10,757 nucleotides of DNA from Thalassiosira profunda. Taxonomy: Eukaryota; Bacillariophyta; Thalassiosirophyceae; Thalassiosirales; Thalassiosiraceae. The notes beneath the pieces are model-generated. The model was not told the DNA's origin. It did no database searches and was given only the letters and a program-made list of their open reading frames with translations. The translations under genes were made by a program, and so were the position numbers. Below are positions 1 through 6,932 of the stretch, piece by piece (position 1 is the stretch's first letter; each line of letters starts with the position of its first letter). The DNA is taken from assembly GCA_036939355.1 (NCBI GenBank), contig JALLAP010000716.1, positions 1-10,757 on the forward strand, read 5' to 3'.

Positions 1-310
1 GTACAATGCCCACTTTGTGGATTTGTTCGTGCGGGCGTCCAACAGGTGCGTTGAATTGATGTGTGCATATCATCTTTTTGTTTTGTTTGTTTCACCGTCC
101 TGACGATGGTTCCTTTGCAACAAACTTAGCTTGGCAATATCAATGTATGAAAAGTTCGGCTACGTGACGTATCGACGAGTGCTAGGCTACTATTCGGGGG
201 GTGATGCGGAAGATGCACTGGACATGCGCAAGGCGCTTCCGAGGGACAAGGACAAACAGAGCATGATACCGTTGGACAAGCCAGTGCTGCCGGAGGATCT
301 GGAGTGGTAG
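1..310 (+). CDS. NAA20: N-alpha-acetyltransferase 20 (NatB catalytic subunit), 3' part
   Basis: This is the C-terminal part of the catalytic subunit of NatB, the ribosome-associated complex that acetylates nascent proteins starting Met-Asp, Met-Glu, Met-Asn or Met-Gln. The gene starts outside the window. Exon 1-45 reads YNAHFVDLFVRASN. An intron at 46-129 (donor GTGCGT, acceptor TTAG) splits a Ser codon, and exon 130-310 continues LAISMYEKFGYVTYRRV. The segment VDLFVRxSN...A..MYEKFGY followed by YYSGGDAEDALDMRKAL and a tail ending PVLPEDLEW is characteristic of NAA20, and distinguishes it from NAA10 and other GNAT enzymes. The stop is TAG at 308-310. The encoded tail has the usual NAA20 length after the GNAT core. 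It converges with the minus-strand gene that ends at 563. Confidence 0.93.
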
Positions 311-562
311 TGAAGGGCCCCTCGTTTGTGTGTGGCAAATGGGGGGAACATAAAACGGAGGTTCTGGCAAAGCGATTGTGTAGGTCAGTGGGGAATTTTG
401 TGGGTACGGTATCCAGGGTAAACTTTCGTTCAGCTTTACCTCATCAAGAACTCGTCATCTCGTCCTATGATTGTACAAGCGGCATTTTTGGGAGCTCAAT
501 ATGCACACTTTGATCAGCAATGGGATGTAGCTCATTTCGTCCGCAATTCGTCAAGGCCACGC
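311..562. other. Convergent 3' intergenic spacer
   Basis: This is the 252-bp gap between the stop of NAA20 (+) and the stop of the RNase II-like gene (-). It must hold both 3' UTRs. I see no convincing open frame, no canonical AATAAA signal and no RNA gene. Confidence 0.6.
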
Positions 563-1372
563 TCACACGAAGCAGATCTCGTTGTCATCCTGGTGCGTGC
601 GGCAGAACACATCCTTGGCGTTATGCACTGCCTTGTGAGTCTTCGCCTTGAAGCTCACCACCCTCCCGTTCGACTTCAGCTCCTTGAAGAATATGTGGGC
701 CTGTTCCGACTGCAGGTACTTCCACGCCAGATACTTCTCCATGGCGTTCGCCGCATGTCCGTGGACAAGCTCGAAAAACGACGCCGGGGTCAGGTTGTGC
801 GAGGCTCCCTCTTCTTCGGCCGCCGCCTCCTCCCACGCCATCTCCAGCAGCTCGGGGGAGATGTCCAGATCCTCCAGGATGGACTGCACGGGAGCCTCCT
901 GCGCTGCAGAGAACTCATCGTAGAGTTTGGTGGCCGCTCCGGGAGAATTGGGGCACGCCATGGCGTAGCGGACGTCCTTATCCGGAATGTTGAACTTCTT
1001 GCCCTCGCTGTCGATCACTCTGGGCGAATAGGTAGGATCGGCGGTAAGTAGTTAACAAAATCATCATTTGCAAATCTTATATCAATATGCACCAATCACA
1101 TAACTTGTGCACCAAGAGACATCCACTCACTGGTAACGAGCACCGCCGGACGACTTGTGCTCCACACCGTCGATCTTTCCGATGTGAGTGCGCTTCTTCT
1201 CCACAAACTCGACGAATGAGCCGGCAGCAAAGGCCTGTTGCTGCACAACTTCGGCGCCAGCATCGTTCTTGGAATTGATGCAAGTTGCGGCGGGCCGCGC
1301 GGTCGACGGACCGACGGCGACGAAGGCCGACGCGGCGGAAAGCGAGAGGGTGGCTACGAGGAGGCGAATCAT
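563..1372 (-). CDS. Plastid-targeted protein homologous to the N-terminal region of cyanobacterial/chloroplast RNase II; no catalytic domain
   Basis: Exon 1 is 1372-1131, the intron 1130-1020 (111 nt, GTGAGT...CCCAG) and exon 2 1019-563, giving 232 residues. I chose the ATG at 1370-1372 because it opens a signal peptide (MIRLLVATLSLSAASAF). ASAF at residues 14-17 fits a heterokont bipartite plastid presequence cleaved before Phe17, followed by an Arg/Ser/Ala-rich transit stretch. The mature part begins GSFVEFVEKKR and has an SH3-like region (about 51-95, with YQVIDSEGKKFNIP). A helical region follows (DISPELLEMAWEEA, then LTPASFFELVHG and LQSEQAHIFFKEL). This order matches the region before the RNB nuclease domain in chloroplast RNR1-type RNase II. 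Here the protein stops soon after, and nothing downstream could encode the roughly 400-residue RNB/S1 part. A donor-like GTGAGC overlaps the stop codon, but only about 250 bp separate it from NAA20. A role in plastid RNA metabolism is inference. Confidence 0.7.
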
Positions 1373-1729
1373 GGTGGAGTTGGGATGACGCGGCAAGATA
1401 GGGGTCGGGGTCCGCGCCGATCCGTTGGGAGTGTTGTGATGTGTGAGTGCCTTTGCCTTTTTTGCTTCCTCTGCCTCTGCTCACCTGGCTCACCTGCAGA
1501 GCCTGCACTAAAGATATTTACAGGTGTCAAGCATTCCTACAAATTCCTTCGTATCTTTGAGCAGCTGTCGTGGTGCCTGCACCCAAAAGCCAGAGCTCTC
1601 TCAACCCAAACAAACGAACGAACCCTCGCACGTGCTCGATGCACTGGACGCCCTCGGCTACGGTGTGATGTGGCCAGCAATATTGCAGAAGAAAAGCCTG
1701 AATTGAGCAAAACGTACTCCTCCACAATA
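1373..1729. promoter_or_regulatory. Divergent promoter region between the RNase II-like gene and cystinosin
   Basis: This 357-bp spacer separates two start codons that point away from each other, so both promoters should lie here. It contains a pyrimidine-rich run around 1450-1480, a tandem 9-bp repeat at 1479-1496, and a CACGTG palindrome at 1629-1634, about 100 bp before the cystinosin ATG. No clear TATA box is visible. The cystinosin frame is open upstream to 1238 with ATGs near 1385 and 1439, but the residues they would add (Cys-rich, then basic) look non-coding. Confidence 0.5.
1479..1496 (+). repeat. Tandem 9-bp repeat (GCTCACCTG x2)
   Basis: Two perfect adjacent copies of GCTCACCTG at 1479-1487 and 1488-1496 lie in the divergent promoter. 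Each holds an E-box-like CACCTG. A regulatory role is a guess. Confidence 0.5.
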
Positions 1730-3014
1730 ATGGAGGAGGCGAACGGGTCGTCGAGCTCCAGCTCCGGCGACCTCACCGCCCGCAATCACTCCCGGCATCG
1801 AAACGAGAACAGCGAGTGCGGCTCCTCGACAGAACGACCACAATCGCCCTTAGACGACGAGCATAGCGATGTGAAGGAGAAGCCACACTTTCAACAAACG
1901 CTGTCGATGGACGATGGGGTATCCGCCAGCAGCCGAGCGGTGGTCAGCAGCGAGTCCAGCCTCCTCACGTGGTCGTTTTACCTGTTGCTGGGAGGGATAG
2001 TCCTCGGTCTGGCGCTGCCCAAGAATCCCAGCCTTCCCTCGCGGATATGGCAGTGGGCGACAATGTCGAACATCGTGGGCTACACGTACTTTCTCGCCTG
2101 GAGCGCTTCGTTCTACCCGCAAATCTTTCTCAATTACAGTCGGAGGACGACGCGGGGACTCTCAGTCGATTTCTGCGTGCTGAATGTGCTGGGATACGTT
2201 TGCTACACAATCTATACGACCAATTTTTACTGGAACGAGAGCGTCATCAAAGAGTACAGAGAACGAAGGTCTGGGGATGGAGAGATTACCGTGCAAGGAA
2301 ACGACGTGGCCTTTGCTTGTCACGCGATCGTAATGGCGGCGGTTACGCTTTCGCAGATTGGATTGTACGATACGTTTGTCGTGCGCCCACCGTCGAAGAG
2401 GATCCTCTACGTCATCTCTGGCGCCGTCACATTTTGCATCTTGTACGTGTTCGGCACGTGGTTCATCCGAGAGAAGGTGGATTTCCTCGGGTTTCTCTAT
2501 CTGCTCGGAACAATAAAGATTGGCGTCACGATAGGAAAGTACGTCCCACAGGCGCTGCTGAATCGATCGAGGAAGTCTACAGTCGGATGGGTGCGTTTCT
2601 GATGGTCGTCGGTACTGTCAAATCTTTCATTGAACATCCTACTTCTTACATCTCTCTGGAATCATCGATACCGCAGAATCACTGGAATGTAATATTGGAC
2701 TTGACGGGCGGAGTGCTGAGTCTGGTGCAGCTCGTGGGAGATTGTGCCGATATGCGAGACTGGACCGGGATCACTGGGAACCCTGCAAAAATCTCGCTTT
2801 CGCTGGTTACCATTTGCTTCGACGTGAGTTACGGGCAATGCAAAATGACCGTATGCAACTGTCTCTCTCTGACATTGCCTGAACTTTGATTCTAACGGAT
2901 ACAATGGCACGGCAGCTTATATTTCTTGTTCAGCACTATATTCTCTACCCGGACGCCGACGATAGACCATTCTACTCGCCGTTGCCGGGGGTTCAGTCGA
3001 CGGAAATGAAATGA
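1730..3014 (+). CDS. CTNS: Cystinosin, proton-coupled cystine exporter of the lysosome/vacuole
   Basis: Exons are 1730-2590, 2677-2823 and 2916-3014, with introns 2591-2676 (86 nt, GTGCGT) and 2824-2915 (92 nt, GTGAGT). The product is 368 residues, close to the 367 of human cystinosin. Cystinosin exports cystine from the lysosome or vacuole together with protons. A Ser-rich, hydrophilic N-terminus (1-76) precedes about seven membrane segments, the first at 79-96. PQ-loop 1 is at 129-131 (SFYPQIFLNYSRRTTRGLSVDF). PQ-loop 2 is at 272-274 (KYVPQALLNRSRKSTVGW) and is cut by intron 1 right after GW. Exon 2 begins NHWNVILDLTGG; Asp295 aligns with the second PQ-motif Asp needed for proton coupling in human cystinosin. 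Exon 2 ends SLVTICFD and exon 3 has LIFLVQHYILYP. The tail contains YSPL (356-359), a Tyr-based sorting signal in the place of the human GYDQL. No cleavable signal peptide is seen at this start, so an undetected 5' exon remains possible. Confidence 0.93.
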
Positions 3015-3461
3015 GGTGCATATTGATAGGAGATATCTTGCATAAGGATGAATGCACCTACTATTTAGCTCTAGAGAGATAATGCAGAGTCGATGAAACC
3101 GCTGTCTACGTCTCTTTCCGCCTTCAGTCTGGGCGGGGTGGGGGGTTGTTGTTGCAAGTTGCAAGCATGCAGGCACCTTGCCCGAGCACTTTTTGTGTCC
3201 TGGACACGAGTACCGGATACCTTTCCAAGGCTTGCCAAAATCCGCCAAGCAACGCGATGGCGAGAAGACGGAGTGGCGGCGGCTCGAGCAGCATCGATCG
3301 TATCAGCCACAATGACGGCGCGGGCAGCATCGGCCGCCCTTCCTGAGCGAGAAGACGACGTTCGATTGTGGCACGAGCACGATGCCCTCTCCTCGACCGC
3401 TCATAAAAGCAGCATCGCGCCCTCAACACAACAATCGCAACACAGCCGGCAACCAACCAGC
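3015..3461. other. Intergenic region: cystinosin 3' UTR and promoter of the YeiH-family gene
   Basis: This 447-bp stretch lies between co-oriented genes. The frame of the next gene is open back to an ATG at 3093. The residues it would add are Cys/Arg-rich low-complexity without domain signals, so I treat it as untranslated. A G-rich run (3133-3146) and a tandem GTTGCAA pair (about 3153-3166) are the only other visible structure. The likely core promoter is at 3401-3410. Confidence 0.5.
3401..3410 (+). promoter_or_regulatory. TATA-like box TCATAAAAGC upstream of the YeiH-family gene
   Basis: TCATAAAAGC starts 61 bp before the ATG at 3462 and is followed by a C/A-rich leader (CCTCAACACAACAATCGC). 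A nearly identical TCATAAAAAA sits 63 bp before the PAPS reductase ATG. It supports 3462, rather than 3093 or 3312, as the start. Confidence 0.5.
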
Positions 3462-5260
3462 ATGAAAGGAACAAAGAGCAACGCCCCGGCCGGCGAACGT
3501 CGAACAAACAAACGCCTCCTCCTCGACGCCGGCTTCGTCCAGTCGGATGATGATGAGCTGGCAGAGACGACGTGCGAGATTGTGCCCACCGACGCCGGCG
3601 TCGAGGCGACGCTCGGCGATGCGGACGTCGAGATGGGCCTCAACGGCGACTCGTCCGTCGTTGACGGCGATGGAAGCAAGAAGGTCGTCGAGTTGGGGTC
3701 GACGGTGGCGTCGAGCGAGGAGAGCTCGAGCTCCGACGAGGACAGCGGCGGCGAGGAGAGCCCGCCCAATGAGAGCTGCTGCACCGGCCAATGGAGAAAG
3801 ATGAAGACCACCTCGGACTGGTGGAGCCTTTGGATTGGCCTCGCATCGTTTGGGATGGGTGAGTACGCGACCATGCCGGAGATGTCGTTTTGATCACATC
3901 TTGTGCTCATTTTTTACTGCAATGCACCTCTCGTTGCAGCGATGATCCTCGTGTTCGCCGTCCCGTACGAGAAGGACTCTACTAGGGCGTCGAACGTCGT
4001 GCCAGGTCCAATGCGATGGGAGACGAATCCACTCGATGCTTGGGACGCGTATGCTCTCGTGGGCACCTTCCTTCTGCTCGCATACTTCTGTTTGCTGTAC
4101 CTCTTCGCCCTACGATGCATGGGAAAGTTCGAGAAGAATTCCGCCTCGACGCACGCCAAGGGCTTCACTTGGATGGGCATCATTGCAACGCTATCGCTGT
4201 GGCTTGGACGCAATCGCTGGTGCGCAACGAACGGGCTGTCTTATGCGATTTTCTCCATCCTCTTCGGGATGATCATTACCAACAGTCCGATTGGGAGGTT
4301 GAGCTTCCTGTCATCTCTGACGCTCACGTCAAAGGATGGCGAATTCTTCATCAAGTGTAGCTTGGCGCTTCTTGCGACGGAATTCAGCATCCTGGCGAAG
4401 GTGGGCTATCAAGCCATCGTGGTGGCCTGGGTTGGGTCTCCCGTTGCGTTGGTATTGGGCTACATCTGCTGCAGACGGCTCTTCAAGATGGACTTGAACA
4501 TTGCTCTCTTGACCGCAGTTGGAGCAACTTGGTGCGGAGCTTCGGCAATCAGCGCCACCGGGTCTGTCATCGAAGCCTCGAACAAAGATATCACCCTCTC
4601 CATCTCTACCGTGGCGTTTTTCACCGTCATATTCACCTTCGTTCAGCCGTACATTGCAATTGGCGTCGGAATGGACGAGGCGGTCGCGGGTGCTTGGATC
4701 GGAGCGTCCGTAGATCAGACCGGAAATGTGATTGCATCGGCGGCTATCATTAGCGACTACTCGACGGAGGTTGCTGCCATCGTCAAGCTCATTCTCAACT
4801 CAGGGTGAGCATTATTCTCTTTCACAATGTGCACAAGCTCCATGTGTCAAGTCTCATTTATACGCCTGTCGCTTCCTGCTTCGCGTAGACTGGGCATCCT
4901 CTGCACCACCATTGCGTTCTGGTGGCAGTCAAAGTCCAGCAAGGACGGGAAGACAAAGTTCAGCTGGTACTTCCTGTGGGACAAATTCCCGAAGTTCGTG
5001 CTCGGCTACTTCCTATGCTCAACAATCCTTAGTGTCATGCTACCTGTCATTCAGGGATCGGCAGAAGCGGACGCGGTGCAGATTGCTGTAATGGATATGA
5101 ACAAATGGTGGTTTGCCCTCGGCTTCGTGGCATCGGCATCGGAACAAACCTGAGAGACCTGTGGAAAGGGGCAGTGGGCAGCGGAGTCATCCAGGGGTAC
5201 CTTTTGACGAACACAATGGACATATTCATTGCTCTGGGTCTCTCTTATCTCCTGTTCTAG
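3462..5260 (+). CDS. YeiH/UPF0324 (putative sulfate exporter family) membrane protein, with a C-terminal frameshift
   Basis: Exons are 3462-3858, 3940-4804 and 4889-5153 (frame as sequenced) or 4889-5260 (if the frameshift is repaired). Introns are 3859-3939 (81 nt, GTGAGT) and 4805-4888 (84 nt, GTGAGC). The product is 508 residues as sequenced, about 544 when read past the shift. The N-terminus (1-115) is hydrophilic with an acidic Ser/Glu/Asp run near 83-100. It is absent from bacterial members, which have about 340 residues. About ten membrane segments follow, the first at 121-141. Family signatures are NGLSYAIFSILFGMIITN, EFFIKCSLALLATEFSILAKVG, the WCGASAISATGSVIEA loop near 330-345 and GAWIGASVDQTGNVIASAAI near 383-402. 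This is the UPF0324 family, named after proposed sulfate export and mostly known in bacteria; substrate and direction are not proven. In frame 0 the protein ends GFVASASEQT. Near 5129 the next frame takes over with GIGTNLRDLWKGAVGSG to TAG 5258-5260, as the family requires. Confidence 0.85.
5127..5131 (+). other. One-base frameshift (missing G) in the YeiH-family gene
   Basis: The coding run GGC TTC GTG GCA TCG GCA meets a stop at 5151-5153. Reading from G5129 as GGC ATC GGC ATC GGA ACA gives the conserved family C-terminus and stays open to 5258. One extra G in the GTGG at 5127-5130 would restore the frame. A splice explanation was tested by eye: no GT-AG pair removes the shift without deleting conserved GIGTNL residues. 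Confidence 0.8.
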
Positions 5261-5668
5261 AATGCAATGCAATCGAACAGCAATGTACATACTAAAGCCT
5301 GTTTGCTTGAAATTGAGAGTACCTTCGCCCCTCGTGCGCCTCATCTCTCGGTTTGCTCGACCCAAAGCTGCCCAGGCAGCTCGAAAGACACCAATACCAG
5401 AGGCCTCCCTTTGAAACGACCCAACGAGCCTGAGCAATTTTCTCTCTTCCAACACGTGTCTCTTCCTCCTCCCACTTGCCCAAGCTCAGGAGAACCGCCC
5501 TTGCTCTTGCAGGTAAATCTTGGCCAGGCATCCTTTGTCGGAGTGCTCGGCTCGTTTGCTGTCCCTGTTGTGTCTCTGGCTGCCGCTTCCAGGCAAAGCA
5601 CTCCCTCATAAAAAATCACTTCCAAGGAAGCCGACTTTCATTCTCTGCCTCTTGCTTCTGCTGACATT
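5261..5668. promoter_or_regulatory. Intergenic region: YeiH-family 3' UTR and PAPS reductase promoter
   Basis: This 408-bp stretch contains no convincing gene; the open frames present lack domain signals and mostly lack ATG starts. Visible elements are the palindrome ACACGTGT at 5452-5459 (CACGTG core), pyrimidine-rich tracts near 5438-5475 and 5638-5660, and a TCATAAAAAA box at 5606-5615. A donor-like CAGGTAAAT occurs at about 5511-5519, so a 5' UTR intron or a short upstream targeting exon cannot be excluded. Confidence 0.45.
5606..5615 (+). promoter_or_regulatory. TATA-like box TCATAAAAAA upstream of the PAPS reductase-glutaredoxin gene
   Basis: It starts 63 bp before the ATG at 5669 and matches, in both sequence and distance, the box at 3401 before the YeiH-family gene. 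Core promoter function is inferred from sequence and position only. Confidence 0.45.
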
Positions 5669-6733
5669 ATGCTCGATATCTGGGAAGAGAAGAAGGACGA
5701 CGACGACCTCGACTTTCGGCTTGCATTGGCCAGTGCCGAGGATCGAGTTAAGTTGCTCGTCAAGCACTTCGGAGTCGATTCCGTCACCGTGCTGACGAGT
5801 TTCGGCGTCCAGTCCGGAGTCATGCTTGCCCTCGGTACGTCACGCTTCGCCTCGATGCTTTCAATCGGCAAGATCATTGCTAACATACTTTCAGTGGCCT
5901 CAGCTTTCCCAAACATACGTGTGCTGTACATCAACACGCAAGGCCCAACGAGCGAGCGTGACCTCGAGTACGGGCGGCGTTTGTTGGATCTCCTGGGCCT
6001 CAAGAACTTCACATGCGCCAAGGCAGAAGTGGCGCGTGAAACATTCCAGGTTGGAATGGAAGAGGTCGGAGTACACCCAGGATCGTCCCATTACCACGCG
6101 CTCTCTCAGGAAGTGTTCAAGGTCGTGCCGCTGAAGCAAGAGTGCGCGGCATCTGGCGTCCAGTGCCTTCTCAGCGGGGTGCGTCGCGGCCAGACGGCCA
6201 ATCGAGATCATTTCAACTTCATCCACCTTGATGCTGGCCCCGCGAAAGCCCACCCAATCCTCGATTGGACAGACGAGGAATGCCTCGCCTATCTCCGTCT
6301 CAAGAACATTACTCCTCACCCAGAGTTGAATGGACTTCTTCGAGACATCGCCAAGCCTCCCGTCGACAACAAGGCATCTCCTACAGCGACGGAGCTGTCG
6401 TCATCTCTTCGCAGTCGGCGGCCCTCGAGAGATGAAGGCAAGGAGTGCGGGATCCACGTCCAATCTAGCAGAACGGTGACGGGCAGTGATCCTGTGCCTC
6501 CCTTCCCAAACGTAGTCGTTGGAAAACGAGTCTGCAAGTTTTGTGCCGCCGCCAAGCAGCTCCTCGTCAACTCCGGTTTGGATTTTGTGGAAGTTCCAGT
6601 GCACCTGTTCGCACACTTGGTTCCGGAGGGCGCCAAGACGGTCCCCGTTGTGTATCTCGACAAGAAGCTGGTGGGCGGTTACGGAAACCTTTGCAAGTAT
6701 CTCGAAGTCGAGGACACTCTCAACACCAACTAG
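5669..6733 (+). CDS. PAPS reductase-like protein with C-terminal glutaredoxin domain
   Basis: Exons are 5669-5834 and 5895-6733 (334 residues). CysH-type enzymes reduce activated sulfate (PAPS or APS) to sulfite, with electrons from thioredoxin or glutaredoxin. Residues 20-245 form the CysH domain: the PP-loop TSFGVQSG (43-50), SGVRRGQTANR (149-159) aligning with the sulfate-binding GLRREQSGSR block, HPILDWTDEECLAYL (175-189) and the catalytic KECGIH (Cys240). The extra Cys pairs that hold the 4Fe-4S cluster of APS reductases are missing, so the fold is of the PAPS type. Residues 257-334 are a glutaredoxin: CKFC (269-272), cis-Pro motif TVP (304-306) and GGYGNL. Plant APS reductases also carry a C-terminal reductant domain. 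Odd points: the usual DTG..FPET segment reads NTQGPTSERD (69-78), and the GYxSxGDxxTT block before the catalytic Cys is unrecognisable. No plastid-targeting sequence precedes this ATG, so the location is uncertain. Confidence 0.88.
   Translation: MLDIWEEKKDDDDLDFRLALASAEDRVKLLVKHFGVDSVTVLTSFGVQSGVMLALGTSRFASMLSIGKIIANILSVASAFPNIRVLYINTQGPTSERDLEYGRRLLDLLGLKNFTCAKAEVARETFQVGMEEVGVHPGSSHYHALSQEVFKVVPLKQECAASGVQCLLSGVRRGQTANRDHFNFIHLDAGPAKAHPILDWTDEECLAYLRLKNITPHPELNGLLRDIAKPPVDNKASPTATELSSSLRSRRPSRDEGKECGIHVQSSRTVTGSDPVPPFPNVVVGKRVCKFCAAAKQLLVNSGLDFVEVPVHLFAHLVPEGAKTVPVVYLDKKLVGGYGNLCKYLEVEDTLNTN
5835..5894 (+). other. 60-nt intron, in frame and stop-free, in the PAPS reductase gene
   Basis: Donor GTACGT follows GCC CTC G and the acceptor TTTCAG precedes TGGCCTCAGC. 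Splicing makes the Val codon 56 and gives LALVASAFPNIRVLYIN, which matches the family spacing. Retention would add 20 residues (GTSRFASMLSIGKIIANILS) after Leu55 without a stop. This is the shortest intron in the window. Confidence 0.8.
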
Positions 6734-6932
6734 CAGTGTTGCGAAGACGCGATCCCTTGATCATCCTATCAGTCTGTACAGAAATCATCCTGTCTTGATC
6801 AGCCTCTGTGCATTCTCTCACTTGCGAAGAACAATAACCATCTTCCTAAGTACACTTCGTCAAACATCTTCCTGTCACGTCCTCCGTCCCAATCAATAAG
6901 GTTCTTCTCAATTGCAGCCCCAGCAACTCACA
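6734..6932. other. Convergent 3' spacer between PAPS reductase and prolyl 4-hydroxylase
   Basis: This is a 199-bp gap between two converging stop codons, AT-richer than the genes. It ends with AATCAATAAGG near 6892, a weak AATAAA-like candidate for the plus-strand transcript. Nothing else is seen. Confidence 0.5.

Noticed and set aside
467..1051. 194-residue plus-strand open frame
   Set aside because: It is antisense to the spliced RNase II-like gene, has biased Arg/Leu/His composition and no domain signal.
1969..2889. 306-residue plus-strand open frame
   Set aside because: It overlaps cystinosin in another frame, and cystinosin carries clear PQ-loop conservation and matching splice junctions.
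3014..3059. 8-bp inverted repeat AGGTGCAT / ATGCACCT in the cystinosin 3' region, also containing the palindrome AGATATCT
   Set aside because: The stem is only 8 bp with a 30-base loop, and pairing does not extend inward. Chance occurrence is plausible.
3093..3461. Upstream in-frame extension of the YeiH-family gene to an ATG at 3093
   Set aside because: The composition looks non-coding and it would place the TATA-like box at 3401 inside the coding region; kept only as an alternative start.
3401..3910. 169-residue minus-strand open frame
   Set aside because: It is the antisense of the Ser/Asp/Glu-rich first exon of the YeiH-family gene and is low complexity only.
5127..5156. Tiny intron as an explanation for the frame change in the YeiH-family gene
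   Set aside because: The available GT-AG pairs are under 31 nt, do not restore the frame and would delete conserved residues.
5511..5668. Possible 5' exon or intron upstream of the PAPS reductase gene, using CAGGTAAAT as donor
   Set aside because: No ATG-led exon with a targeting peptide and no clean acceptor joining in frame to the ATG exon could be shown.
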